From Agrocybe praecox (lineage: Eukaryota; Basidiomycota; Agaricomycetes; Agaricales; Agrocybaceae): a stretch of 64,000 nucleotides of DNA. The position numbers and the translations under genes are program-made. The notes beneath the pieces were generated by a model. That model worked only from the letters and a program-made list of their open reading frames with translations, was not told where the DNA came from and did not search any database. The stretch lies in contig OZ024840.1 in NCBI GenBank assembly GCA_964017145.1, forward strand, positions 4,588,001-4,652,000. The letters are read 5' to 3'. Below, in pieces: positions 1 to 12,246 of the stretch. The number at the start of each line of letters is the position of its first letter. The stretch's first letter is position 1.

Positions 1-1591
1 ACAACTTTATAAGGCGAAAGAGCTCGTGCCGCTCTGGAAGGCCATGGTCTCCCTGAATAAACCCGAGGTAGGAGAAAACCAACAAAACGGAATCATGGCT
101 TTCAAATTCACCTTCTGAAGTACCGAGATCCAGTCAATATCATGCGATATCATAACTGTTGCTGTTGACTTGGTTTCTGATGGCACCTTCATAAAAATCA
201 TAATGCATAAACCGTGCATATATATATTTTTTTTTAAAAAGTACCAATTGCCACAGCAGATCATTCAGCTCCCTCGATGGATGCGGCATCTATGAAAGGA
301 TTCCATCATGTTTGCATAACGGCTAAGCACCTATCAATTACACAACGGCTTACCATGGTTCTTGACGTATCTCTGGACTTCTGATGTGAATGTCCACGAA
401 AACTCCCATATTCGCATTGGTAATTGTCAGTATTTTGAGTGTTAACGACTGACTCGGGAGGCCGAGACTGGTCATCGAGAAATTCAAGGTGGTCCGAGCC
501 AGGCCCAACTTTGAGAGATAGATCTTCATTCAGGGCAGTCCAGACATCCTCCCGAAAGCTTGGATTTAGAGTGCGTACAAATACGCACTGGTTCTTCAAC
601 TGGGGTACGCCAGGTGATTCTGGATCTTCAGAGGGGCCAGTTCTGCTATCCAAGGAGCCTGAGTGCTGCCACCGATATGAACGCGCCAATCCATCTTGGG
701 GATGAAACGTCAAGCGGACGGAGTTCAAAGAGCTGCAGAATGCGGCTACTCCCCAACGGCTTGTCTTGTCCCATCCAGTGACGAGGCGTATGTCTCCATT
801 TTCAACCTCATATTCTTGCTCGGCAACAAATCGGTACCATTGTCGAATATGGTCCCCAATATATATTCTGACGTTACGCATGGCGATTAAGTCCTCGGAA
901 TGAGACCCGCGCGGTAGTGTGAGGATGGCTCCTTCTTCTGCGGAAGATTCAAAGACCAGTTCACCGTTGGCCCTGAGAAAGAATCAGCAGGACGTCATTA
1001 TATACCAAGCATTGCGCACGTACTCTTCTCGGGAAGCTATAACATTTTGACTGGCATACCAGCTATTTTCCCCTTTCACATTTTGTTTCTCAACACGGAG
1101 AGGATTGATGGGGGGATATAGCGGTACAAAACCTTCAGGAACGCCTCCAGCATTTATCGGATGATCGCTGCGGTGGCAGATGTTGAAAAGAAAATCAAAG
1201 CTCCCAGAGGGACGTAGTAAACCGACGTCGCCAATAGAGACCCCTTGGTTTTTATATTCTTCTGGATAGTTATTCGGCTCGGGATGCCACAAAGGTGATC
1301 CACGTTCCTTGACAATCAAGTTTCTCCAATAAACATGACAGCTCTTCTGGCTCAGATTACGCAGAGTCCTAGTGAGTACCGGCTGACTGGGTTGAGCTTC
1401 CGAATAAGCTTCTCCCTGTGCCAGAGGGGGAGGACTTCGGGGAGATGGCCCTTTACCCATACAAGATCGATGAAAGGTATTGCAAAATCATAACTATTTT
1501 ATGACCACATACCTTGGTAAATCATGGTTACAGTATGTGCGCTGACAAACGAACCTCCCCCTATGTTCACATTATCTGATCCTCTGAACAT
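1..1591 (-). CDS. RGSPLW-family protein, copy 1 (runs off left edge)
   Basis: Uncharacterised family; function unknown. The start at 1591 opens an exon with the Gly-Gly motif (MFRGSDNVNIGGGSF). Later exons (about 1460-985 and 973-355) carry the family hallmarks: a Cys-x-Val-Tyr-Trp segment, RGSPLW, GVSIGDVG, HPIN-GGVPEGFVPL, then NGDIRLVTG-x-DKT-x-x-WGVAAF, SGS-x-D-x-RTGP and NQCVFVRTLN. Short exons follow near 280 (MPHPSRELNDLLW), 187-129 (DWISVL) and 50-1 (GDHGLP...ELFR). All of these align with the copies at 12.2 kb and 43-45 kb, which supports the exon calls and shows that the 3' end lies outside the window. Whether a NACHT domain follows, as in the 12.2-kb copy, cannot be seen. The family resemblance is certain; the exact borders are approximate. 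Confidence 0.75.
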
Positions 1592-2218
1592 TTCGTTTCG
1601 GGGACTGCGGAGATGTCGATTGAAGTCAATTTACATAGTAATAGGAAGTGCTGAAATGTCGTACACATCCACAGCTTCTTCCCGATTTCTAGGAGTAATC
1701 GCTTGCGTTGCCTAATAGTTCGCCGCGTGAGACTGAAGGAATGAATGACACTCGGAAATGCTTTTAGTGAGCGTACTGGTGTTCTATCTGCATCTAGTCC
1801 TTCAACCCCCCTGCCGCTAGGGTATAGCTGTCCAGGCAATCATCTAAACCCCAGAATGAAATGGTGCTCAATCATGAGCCTACCTCTGGCATCGAGTCTG
1901 ACTGCTTTTGGGTTCCTGTTCCCAACAATTCCAGTGCCTGGTCATGATTTGGTGAGAATATGAAACGTGTTGGTTTGTAATCTAAACGTTACCTGAGATG
2001 GTGGGTTGAGGTCATCCATTGCAACGACGACCTGCGTGGATCACAGGTTCTGTTAATGATCGATGGCAAGAGTCAAGAGTTGTCAAGCTATGTGACTCGA
2101 CGTGCTCTAAGTATATTTCTGTCACGGATTCAGTGGCGTTATTTAAAAAGATTCATAATTTAGATTTTCTTCAAACAAGAACGAGAAAGTCAGTCGATTG
2201 CCTCCAATTTACCTATTC

Positions 2219-2521
2219 CTATACTGAATAACGCACTGGCAACCTCCCCTCCATATCCTCTTCCCACTCACCCATATCCTGACTACACATCACCGTCCGC
2301 CTAATTTTCTCTTGGTATGGCGTGTCCCTATGCCACCTCATCCTTTCCTTCACAGCCAATTTTTCCTCTTTCGTCTTTACCATCTCCGTCATCTCCTCTT
2401 CTCCAATAAGTGAAGGAGCCATTTTGACGGGAGGTAGTTCGCGAGGGACGTAGTCCAGCGCACGATAATATCCTCGCTGATTTTCGGGAAGACCAGGTCG
2501 TTCGGGGTGGTTCGTATCCAT
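2219..2521 (-). CDS. small hypothetical protein
   Basis: A 100-residue open frame with a charged, non-repetitive composition (MDTNHPERPGLPENQRGYYR at the start, then a Lys/Glu-rich helix-like middle). It has no recognisable domain, signal peptide or membrane segment. It lies alone between the RGSPLW gene and the purine-rich region downstream of the F-box gene. The composition looks more like protein than its neighbours do, but nothing else supports it. It could be a single exon of a larger gene or a chance frame. Confidence 0.3.
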   Translation of the reverse strand: MDTNHPERPGLPENQRGYYRALDYVPRELPPVKMAPSLIGEEEMTEMVKTKEEKLAVKERMRWHRDTPYQEKIRRTVMCSQDMGEWEEDMEGRLPVRYSV

Positions 2522-2839
2522 GGCTAGGTGCGTTATGGTTAGGTAGTCGCCGTGGTCGCTGTATCAGAATGAATAACGTCAGTTCAAGAACAATCATTAA
2601 AGAGCACAAGAATGGCAATATCGTTATGAGGCGGTCCGTGAGGAAATTTGAATGAAAACATTAAAAAAATAAATAGAGCAAACCAAACGGCATTAGGTTG
2701 TTCACCAATGGACGTGAGTTTGCAAGGAGAAAAGACTGCTGGCGCCCCGAATAGCAGTATGTGAGAATCCTTATTCTTGAGCGGGCGCTGACATCGAAAA
2801 GGCAGGAGCAAGCTGCAAGATTATAAAGCTCGTTGAAGC

Positions 2840-4210
2840 ATGGGACAACCCCGTAAAATGTGGGAAGAGAATGGAGGAGAAAAGTAGGAAAAGACGGAAA
2901 AGAAGCAATGTCCGAATAGAATCATTTTCGGCGCTTATCGCTGGGAGTCCGGTCGGAATTCTAATATAAATATAAAATGAAGGGAACCACGCAAAGAAAG
3001 AAAGAAAAAGAACAAAAGACCAGAACACTCAATCCGTGATGACGTGGACAAGTTCTATCGTTAATCATTTAACGGACGGTCGAGGGAGAAGAAAGAGAGA
3101 AGGAAACGGAGAAAGAAAAAGAAAAAGAGACGCTAAATATACGGCCTGATTAAACGAAAGGTTTGGGAAGCGACCTTCAGAATTTAAATACAGAACCGCG
3201 ATTTATCCCCCATAACAATAAAAAATTAAAGTAGAAAACAGACACAAAGTTTGTTGTCATGTCACTTTAGCAAGACCAATACACATGAGCGCATAAAGAT
3301 CATGCGTCGCAATGACAGGGGACTACGACTCCAACGGGCGTACAGCATTCGGGAACCTCCATAAATCGAGGGAAAGCTCGAGAAACCATCAAGAAAGAAG
3401 ACTCGACGTTTCCGAGTTTTCGAACTCGAAGAAAATAAGGCAGTGAAAAGCTCATAAACGAAGTGGCCATATGGAAATAGTACTAACAGACCCAGGAAAT
3501 ATGGCAAAAGTGCGTGTTTAGGATCATAGAAAGTGAATCCCGTTCTTTGTATATGGGAAAAGAGAGTGAATGGTACTGTGAGAATGAAAGAGCCAACGAA
3601 TAAAGAGGAAAGGCCTCGCAGGACATGAGGTCGGTGGCAAGGCAATAGTCACGAAAAATTAGGAAGCGGAAGAATTCGTGAGACCATCATGTCACGAACA
3701 CCAACAAATACGAGTGAAGGAAAGAGAGACAGAGACTAAGAGAGTAGAAACCAAGGAAAGACAAAAAAAGATAAAAACGGTGAGGGCCACAGGAAACCGC
3801 AAGTGCACCGACGGTGCAATAAGAAAGGAAGAAAAGAAGTCGGGCAGCACAAAGATGACGCCATGCACCACGATGATCAATGAAGAATAAAGGCAAAATG
3901 AAAAGAAGCAGTGATGTGCAAACGGATTACGAAACTGGTTTGCGAGTCCAGCCACAGCAGAAGGGCAAGCGGTGACGGTGCCGAGAAATCTTTTTGAAAA
4001 TGTAGCACCCAAAAAGAGAAGAGAAGAAAACGGATGCAACAGCGAATACCCAGAAAACGTAGAAGAAAAAAGGGGAAAAATCAGAGAAAGATGTTAGGAG
4101 AAGGCGTCGCGGACCCGAATAAGAGACTTCAGGGCCAGAACGCATCGCAAAGAAGGATAAAGATGGTAAAGGTAACAGGAAAGCACAGAAAAAGGAATCA
4201 AACTAGGACA
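2840..4210 (+). other. purine-rich strand-asymmetric stretch without clear genes
   Basis: About 1.4 kb where the plus strand is very rich in A and G, with repeated GAAAGAAAG, GAGAAGAAAG and AAAAAGAAAAAG runs. On the minus strand it becomes pyrimidine-rich and yields long Phe/Leu/Ser frames that imitate membrane proteins. It lies just downstream of the F-box gene. No convincing gene is seen. Confidence 0.5.
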
Positions 4211-4532
4211 TCATGCTAAAAAGCTAAAAGACAGCGCAACATGCGTCCCCACACCACGAGAAAGAAGAATAATCAAAGAAGCAGCCTGAGTGATGCGCAG
4301 ACGAATGACGAACTGCGAGCCAAATTCTGGGAATCCGGTACGAGAGAAGCAAACAACATCCCACCCGATCCAGTCCCCATCTCCACCGAAACGAACCAAT
4401 CACCACCAGCCCACAAACAAAAAGAAAAGCGTCAAAAGAACAAAACGGCCAAAACAACCGAAAGTCGACGGTCAAAAAGCCAGTATCAAACAACCCAAAC
4501 AACCAAAGAAATCAAAGGGCAAAAAACAAAAC

Positions 4533-7500
4533 TCACCCAACCTCCCTCCAATGTTCCCTCATCTGTAACAACGTCATCCGTCCTCCATCCAAGCGCGTAT
4601 CCCTACACCGAAGGCACTTCCACAGCTTCTGCTCATACTCGGGTAAATACCCTCTCTTCACGCCTTCCACACGTTCGAGCGCGATGGCTCTGGCCGTCTC
4701 ACTCCGCGAGAGACATTCCCATCCGACAGTGGCATCACCAAAGTGGGCTTTCAGCGTATGTTGGACCTGAGTGAGAGACGGTGAATTCATTGGGAAGGTC
4801 GAATAAACAAAACGGGACAAACCGCATCTCTCCAGGACCAAACCCGCATCTTCCTCTCCCCATCACACCTGTTCCCAAACGAGCACTTCAAACACACAAA
4901 CCTCGCATCAAACTCGTCCATATCCACTACCGTCGTCTCTTCCTCGTCCTTGCCCGCAGCTTGTAAGAGGCTCTTGACAGCCCTCGAAGCTTTATCGTCA
5001 AACTCCAACTGGCACGCATTGCAGCCACGCCATCCACGAGAATCTTTGAAATACTCTTCCTCCCCCTCCCACGCAGCGCACCTAAACTTGGGATATTCTT
5101 CTTCCTTCACAAACGTAGGATGCGCACCCGCTGCTTCCTCGTCGCCGCGGTATAACCTCATCGAAGTACATGGATGGAACAGGAAATGCGGGTACCACAT
5201 GCACATCTCCGAGTTATCCTTGACTTCGCGCCAATGAACACCCTGCGGCGTCTCTCCATCCTCATCGCATATCCCCTCGTCGATGCACCGCTTCTTGTCC
5301 ACACGATAATGGTTTGTCCCATCCCAATTGCACTTGAATACCACCACAGCGAGCTGTAGGTCCTTCAACCTTAGCTCTTCCCGCTTGTACTCCTCGTAAC
5401 GCTTATACGAATTCCTCTCCGACTCCGTGTGGTATACGTAGCCATAGCCCCAATAGGTTTCTTTGTCCCTCTTGCTCTTCCCGCACTCGTGCCACCACGG
5501 GAATCTTATGGCTCGCGAACGATCATGAGAGTAGTCCAGGTCCGGATCGCGATTGCTATACGCTCGTTCCCAAAGACTCTTGATTTTCGACCTACGCCAT
5601 CGATCAACGAAGTCAGGCACCTTCGTGTCGATAATCTTCCTTGCAAACTCGGGCGTAAGCTCGGGAGGTTGTACCGCTTTTTCTTCATTCTCCTCTTGAA
5701 TATCCTCCACCTCCACCTCTGCCTCTTCCTCACCCTTTGCCTGATCTGTTTTCTCGTCCTGAATCGTCGCAGCAGGGGTACTAGCCCAATCATTAAAACT
5801 ATTCATCACCCTATCCCACCCTTCCTCAAACTCCTTCATCCTCCTCTCCGCCCTCTTCTTCCTCACCTCCTTCTTCCTCTTCAACTCTTCCTCATCGTCA
5901 AAATCATCCCACACATCATCCATCTCCCCATTCTCAATCCGACTGTTGTTCGCCTCCCTCCACTTCTCCGCGCTCACGTATTTCCCAAACTTGACATACT
6001 CCCTGACGATCCTCAGCCCTCTCCCAATCTCGAGCGCGACGCACGCGTTCCCATTGTCGCGTTCCGGACGTAATTGCCCACGCTCATCATGCGCGTCCCA
6101 GCCTCCACCACCCTTGTCCTTGTCCTCCTGATCATACCGTCCGCTCGGCTGGCCAACCCCACCGAGCGCGAGCCCCAAGATGTCCGCAAAGGTAGGCATG
6201 AGCATCCCAGAGGGGTATTTTTCCAAATTGGCAGGCTCGTTCCTCCAATCCAGGTACGCCTGGTGGAAGAGCGCTTCTCGTTCGCGAATACGGATGATCT
6301 CTTCGTTTTGTGCGACTAGCTTTGAGGCCTCTTGCATCCATTGCAAGAGCTCGGGCTCGATCCGCTTCCAAGCTACGTGAATATGATTGATACAGTGAGT
6401 AAAACAAGATGAATAAATGAACGGATTATTAAGAACGAACATTTCTCCGTCAGGGACTTCGCAACCTTCAATTGAGGATGTTCGTTTCCCCAGCCCGCAA
6501 AACCGCGTCTATATAATTCCATGTATGTAAGGCACAATATTGCAATATTCAATCAGACGAATCCAGATAACATTGTAGAAAATGGTTCACGTACCCAAAG
6601 GTTTTAATGGTCGGAGGAGGAATAATCGAACAATCGTCCTTGTCCAGATTATCCAGAAATTGGATCTCGCGCTCGTATCCTAAGTCCATAAGTTTCTTAC
6701 GTATGCTATATACGAGATGAGATAGTGAAAAACATAATTGGTGATTTTTTTTTGTCCAAGAAGGAAAACGACGTACAAAGCGTACCGTTCACACTTGATA
6801 GTCTCCAATTCCCTGTGTCGCAATCGGACGTTCGTAGTTTGCCATTTATTCCATTCGTCTGCGTGCTACAGGATCAAAAGAAAGAAAGAAACAAAAAATC
6901 AGCACACAAGGTCATGACCATAGCGACAGACAACGAATCGAATACAAAAGCGCACCTTCTTACGAGCAACAATGATCTTGGCCCTCCTTTCCACAAAGTT
7001 ATCCACCGCTTTTTGTACGATTTCCTCGACTTTTCCTTCTTCGTTCAACTTTGTTCCGCACGAGATACCAGCCGCTTCCACAGCCAGTCGTTTGACTTCT
7101 TCCAGTTCGGCGAGAAACGCATCCTTGTCTTCGATAAGGCAATGTGTACCTACACTCAAACGAGAAGTTGAGAATGACATCAATAATGATAGTCGACGTA
7201 AGGAAGAAAAAGATACGGAAGAAAATGGGCGAGGTTGGAAGTAAGCACGAGACGACAGGAGAGGAAGGAAGGAAAGGAAAGAGCAAAGAAAGAAAAATAG
7301 AAAACTCACGAGGCGGACAGTGGTAAAACGGCACACATTCTAAGATTAATCGATCAGAGGCATCTTTATCAGGTTTGAGTTTGCGCTCTAGGAAGGATCT
7401 ATGTACAAGAAAAGAAAATACGGTTGTATCAGCGCACCCTTTCTTTTGATATGGTTATAGAAAGATAAGAAGGAATTTGAAGGTTGGAAAGGAAGAGGGC

Positions 7501-8474
7501 AAGAGATACAAACTGACTTTTCCTTTACACATCGAGTACAATACCTGACGCGCAAATAGAAATTTATTTTGTGCACGTTACTAGCCATGCAATGCTAGAG
7601 AAGGAAAGTAAATAAATAAATATCGGATCCTTAACAAGTGCCGAAACATGCTACGAAGTACGTACCTGACAAAACGTATCCCAGACGAGACTCGCCCATT
7701 TCGGAAGCTGGATATCCTCCGGACACGCGGGTAAGTCCAAGAATTTCTTTGAATTAGCTAACGCAACCACCCGAGCGTCGTCTGAGAAGTTGGAAAAAGC
7801 TGCCTTCCATATATAGGTTGCGGAACGATGAAGAATGAGAGAACGCAAGTCTTTTGTGGTGCGCATAAGGTGGATTAGGTCGATAGGATGTAAGTAGCTG
7901 AATATCTGGTGATATTATGATGTCAGTGGGTGAGATCATGCCATAAAAGGTCGAAGGAGACGGATGGAAGTAGGGACGATAGGGGCAAGGGAGTGCAGAA
8001 GATAGAGAAGGGAAGGATATTCATAAATCATCAAGAAGTACCTACCTCGAGAATAACATCGACAGGAAAAGAAGGGAACATACTCAGTTTCGCGCGCGAA
8101 TTGAGAGGACGGGAAGAGGAGGCCACGTCTTTTCTCTCAACGCCTGATACGTTGATGTTCTCCTCCGTTTTAACCCTCTTCACACTCTTTTTCTCCCGTT
8201 GGCTCATCTTCAGCGCCATCTCACGGCCGTTAGTCGCAGTAAGCTTGAGCTTTTTTCTGGGCGGTTGCGTCTCGGAGTTGGGGTTTCCCCCGTCAGCATT
8301 TTGAGAGGATGGTGACAACGGCTGGGTTGGGTCTGAGGTCTGAGAGGACGAGGATGTGGATGGACCAGCATTGCTAACGAGCACAGTCGGGACGACTGGT
8401 ATTGGATTAGCTTCTTGATTGGAGGAGGAACGCGCTAAGGGGGTGAAGTAATCCCTGATGGTCCCACGCGCCAT
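4533..8474 (-). CDS. large F-box protein (intact copy)
   Basis: Probable substrate adaptor of an SCF-type ubiquitin ligase; the target is unknown. The first exon from 8474 (MARGTIRDYFTP) encodes a Ser/Pro-rich, basic N terminus ending FPVDVILE. After an intron the F-box continues as IFSYLHPIDLIHLMRTTKDL followed by LILHRSATYIWKAAF, the usual fungal F-box pattern, then a Leu-Pro-Ala-Cys-Pro segment. Later exons contain a CTRC pair (about 7540), charged helical segments and a long exon (6400-4850) with an acidic/basic coiled stretch and several Cys pairs (GCNACQ, VCLKCSFGNRC). The last exon (about 4787-4533) ends with KLWKCLRC and MTLLQMREHW, as in other agaric F-box proteins. A GTGAGT donor at the apparent stop suggests one more small 3' exon. 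At least eight introns are present, giving roughly 1000 residues. Confidence 0.75.
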
Positions 8475-8674
8475 TTTTAAACCCTGACGTTGCCTTGACG
8501 TGCGCTATTCGAGCGTTACTCGAGAGTAACGACACAATAAACCTGTATAATTTCTAATGCAGAGGCTTCAGGTTTTCAAATCTTTGAGAAGAAGTGATAG
8601 GGATAGGGAGTTGTAAATAGTGGCAAGAAAAAGAAATACCAAATCCAATGATGCCAGCGTTGTCACAATAATTT

Positions 8675-8765
8675 GCGAACACACGCGTCCTGTCACACCA
8701 TGAGCCTAACGTTACATATGTCACTCAACGCGTCGCGCGAACGTACGCGTGTTGTGGTTGATAGT
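8675..8765 (+). repeat. 85-bp flank shared with the far side of the KDZ insertion
   Basis: The segment beginning ACGCGTCCTGTCACACC and ending near GTTGATA, upstream of the intact F-box gene, recurs at 30549-30633 at about 80 percent identity. In the broken F-box copy the matching flank stops at 18274 (AACACACGC). The segment at 30549 is therefore the displaced upstream flank of that copy, pushed away by the KDZ insertion. Confidence 0.7.
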
Positions 8766-8779
8766 ATGGCAAAGCAAGG

Positions 8780-10330
8780 GGGAATCTTGGTACAAAGAAA
8801 AAAATTGGAATATAGGATTAAGACGGATACACCTCAAAAGCTCAGTACATGGAAAATATAGATGTAACAGGCTCGAGATCCCAGAATTACCCTAGTATGA
8901 TGCGAATACATCGCCCGACAATTTTCTTGGAGGTACATATGCACATGTATGCGCCCTCCGAAAATACAGTAAAATGCTTTATTGTCAATACAAGTGTTGG
9001 CTATATCTCACCTCCAAAAAAGGAATGCTTTGGGGTTTTCTGGCACATGTATGCACTTCAAATACCAGACACCACACTCGAATTTGGTCTGCCATGTTCA
9101 TTGACGGCTCTAAAGGTCGCAAGTAAATCAGTAAATTTCAAACATGGGAAGGAGTATTTACCACAGACATACAGCCTTTGAGCTTTTCTCAGCTTGTCTA
9201 GGTACATGTATGCTCGCTGAAATGAACAGTTGACTGTTGTATTTAAAAATGGGGACAGTCATCCTCTCCCTCTCCTGCGCCATCCTTTCCGTTCGATTCA
9301 CGACGACGGGAATAGCGATAGCGATAGGTCTCGTAGCGCTTAACCCTCCCACGCCGAGGAGTACAATGCTCCCGAGGAGATGGATGTCACTCATGTGGGG
9401 TGGAGGTAGACGATGACGTGGAAGGAGTGGAGGTAGACGATGATGAGGACGAAGCAGAGAAAGTCTTTGAAAAGCAATAACCCAAACCACAGCGCACCAA
9501 AAATAGGATAGCGGAGAATAACTCTTCGAACTCCGATACCCCACCTCAACAACGTGTATCAATTTTGACAGAGACTTCGTTACTTTTATAAAGAAACACC
9601 ACTTTGATATACGTATGTCGGGAAGAAATGATATAGATAATTTGGCGGGAAACGGCGACGACTGTGTTGTTTCGACTTTTGTTTGAGACCAATGAATGCG
9701 GTTTGTTGATCCGCAGAGTTTTCTGATGGTGCCAGATGATGGTCAGAATGAGTCGCACTTCTAATATGTCATTCCTGTCAAGTAGAAAACGCATGTGTGA
9801 AATATCTTACAAGACCGCTTGCGATCTATTTATAGACAGGATATTCGCACAGCCTTTGACTGATGTAACCAAGATGTGGCTCTAACTCGGGCCCCCAACA
9901 TTGCCTAAAACTCCCTCCTTCCTTTCGCATTGGGCGCTTGAGCTCTTGTGTGCGGTTTCAAGAACATTGATATTGTTATGGCTCATGATAGGAGCTCTCC
10001 TCCAGTATGCTCACTCGTGCTCAACGGCTACCTTAATATGCTCACATTACGCACCTAACACTCAGGTTACCCCTGCAAAAAGACGCAGAAGCCTTTCACC
10101 AGCAGGCGACTTACAAGTTCTCAGAGTAGGTTGCCTATTAAAGAAAGATGTCAATTTTAAGCGATCTTACGGAGGTTTTCAAAATCAAGAATCGCCGTTT
10201 GGACGTGGCTGAAACGAGTGCTTATCGTTTTGAAGGCCATCACTCTTTCATGGCGGCAAGTCTTATAGCAAGGTGTGGAGATTTACTATTTGCACTTCTC
10301 AGCTTATGTTTTGATAATCATGATGGCAGT
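8780..10330. other. intergenic, no convincing gene
   Basis: Several short frames are present but none has family-like composition. The core CACATGTATGC recurs near 8942, 9045 and 9204, which may be remains of a repeat. A C-terminal-looking acidic frame (plus strand, about 9403-9480, EVDDDVEGVEVDDDEDE) is probably the product of a local GTGGAGGTAGACGATGA duplication. Confidence 0.4.
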
Positions 10331-10337
10331 GCTGCAA

Positions 10338-11336
10338 GTGGTTTGTTTGGGGCCTCACGGGACTTTGATATATATGGCGGAAGAATAATGTCAGCCGGTG
10401 GAAACATTACAATTTTCAATGGTACACCCAAGAAGCATTTCGATGTTGTCTTCCTACTGATCTAACTACTGTATGGGTCCTCCACCACAATCAGAAGTAG
10501 CAACGTCTAGTAGCCCAATGGTGCGTGGCACATTATTAATATATAGCGACAAATTTGATACGATGGCATTCCATATGAAGGCCGAGGAGAGCAGCCCCCA
10601 ACAGGCGAGCGTCTCGTCTGCTCTGGCCCAACGCTCTGATCAGAGAAGTTTAGAGATATATCATCGAAATCTGTCATTACGTATTCTTTTCCTGATGTGG
10701 CTGTATCCATGATTTTAGGCTTCTAAACCTGCGAATATGTGCGTCGATGGAGACTAGGGATAATTACATGCACATGCTTCGGACGTGTCATCAGCATCAT
10801 GGCGATCTTTTGACTGAACTTGTTGTGATATAAATAATTTCTCGGAATGTAGGCACCGAATTTTCAGCTCAACATTTAGTGATTAGCAGGTTTAAGATCT
10901 ATGCTTAATGAACCAATTTTGAAATCTCTTTATCCCCCACTTCTCTAATTCGCCTACCCACGGAACCCTTTGTCTCTTAGAATTACAGATGCTTGAAGAA
11001 TATACAGATCAGGATAATACGAGCGTAAATGTCCTCGATATTATACGTACTAGGATCTCGCCAGAAGCCATCGGACCTACGGATGGGAATACTTCAACTT
11101 ATCATGCCTCTTTGTTGGAACTTGATCGGTTACAGATTGCTTTCCAGGACGCTACGACAATAGCTCAAGAAAGCCCTCAACTGAGAATTAGTGCAAGGCT
11201 TCATGTACTTGTAGTAGTAGGAATTGTATGGTGCACCATAGAAAATCGTGAAGCGGTACCTGAGTTTGCCGGTTTCAAGATCATCAACAGAAACGTGGGT
11301 TTGTTTATGTCAATTTATCCCTCGTTCATCCCCTGA
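10338..11336 (+). pseudogene. orphan Gly-Gly-motif exon with possible downstream exons
   Basis: Bases 10338-10420 encode LFGASRDFDIYGG followed by RIMSAGGNITIFNG and then a GT donor (GTACAC). This is the motif that opens the RGSPLW and NACHT genes of this window, and the 44.9-kb gene is especially close (SAKDFDIHGG, then SASGNINIYNG). An open frame at 10989-11330 (LEEYTDQDNT, then LDRLQIAFQDA) could belong to the same gene, but I cannot connect them with confidence. No RGSPLW or NACHT exon follows before the next gene starts near 12.2 kb. It is best read as a remnant or a very short family member. Confidence 0.4.
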
Positions 11337-12246
11337 GGAGGTATCCAAGGTCCTACCTTGCGCAAGCGAGCGGCACACCTGCCGAAGTTGATGGCATCAT
11401 GTCAAAATGAGCGTGATAGTCCTGCTTCCTATAAAAGTCAAGCGTGGTAGCACAAATTACAGCAAGGCTTTTTAGTAATATATTCATACTAGTATTACAT
11501 AGCCACAGATACGTAAGCATGAGCATAAGTTTGCCTCTATCTCAGTCCAAAATTGTGCTTCTATTTGATATTGACCCGATAGAAGCGCGGATTGAAAGCC
11601 CCACACAGCCCAACCCTTATGCTTTAAGGTATGCTTGGCTACACATGGTACACGGATGCTGGGTTAGGCCGTGCCTGACAGCGCCTCCGGCAACACACTG
11701 GTGGTAAAAAGTCATCTTGTTCGCGAAATGCTCTGCTGTAGCATTGAATATGTATTTAGTAATCTTTTTTTGTGGCAGTAATAATATCTTGCACAGCCTA
11801 ATTGTACAGGGTATATAGTTCTGTAAGATTTCGTTGAAAAGGCAAAGACATTCCCAATGACTCGTGCTCGTAGTCATAAATATAACGATGCCAACGTATG
11901 TATGGCCGAGCCGTTCAACCAGAACCCGTCTTGACATCTAGTTTACTAATAGATGGCGTACTGCACAACTTCGCACCTTCATGCTACGAAGTATCAAGCC
12001 GCCTTGTTGAAGAAGAAAACAATGCAAAGTGTACGTTTTTACTGCCGCTTTTGCATTCTGCTACTAGCTAATGTTTACATTTCTGTACAGAGGAGGCCCA
12101 TTCCCACTCTACCCTTACGTATTCCACGACCGTCGCACAAGGAATCGTCATTGGCGCTTAAATCAGTAAAAAAGACCAATAAAAGGTGCACTAAGATGTC
12201 TCAAATTTTTCTTCGTAATTAAATGTTGTATCTGTTTATTACCAGC

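Noticed and set aside
3262..3645. Minus-strand hydrophobic frame resembling a membrane protein
   Set aside because: It lies in the pyrimidine-rich strand of the purine tract; Phe/Leu/Ser content follows from composition and there is no family match.
5429..6073. Plus-strand 214-residue frame rich in Leu, Pro and His
   Set aside because: Antisense shadow of the large F-box exon, whose acidic and basic codons reverse to Leu/Pro/His codons.
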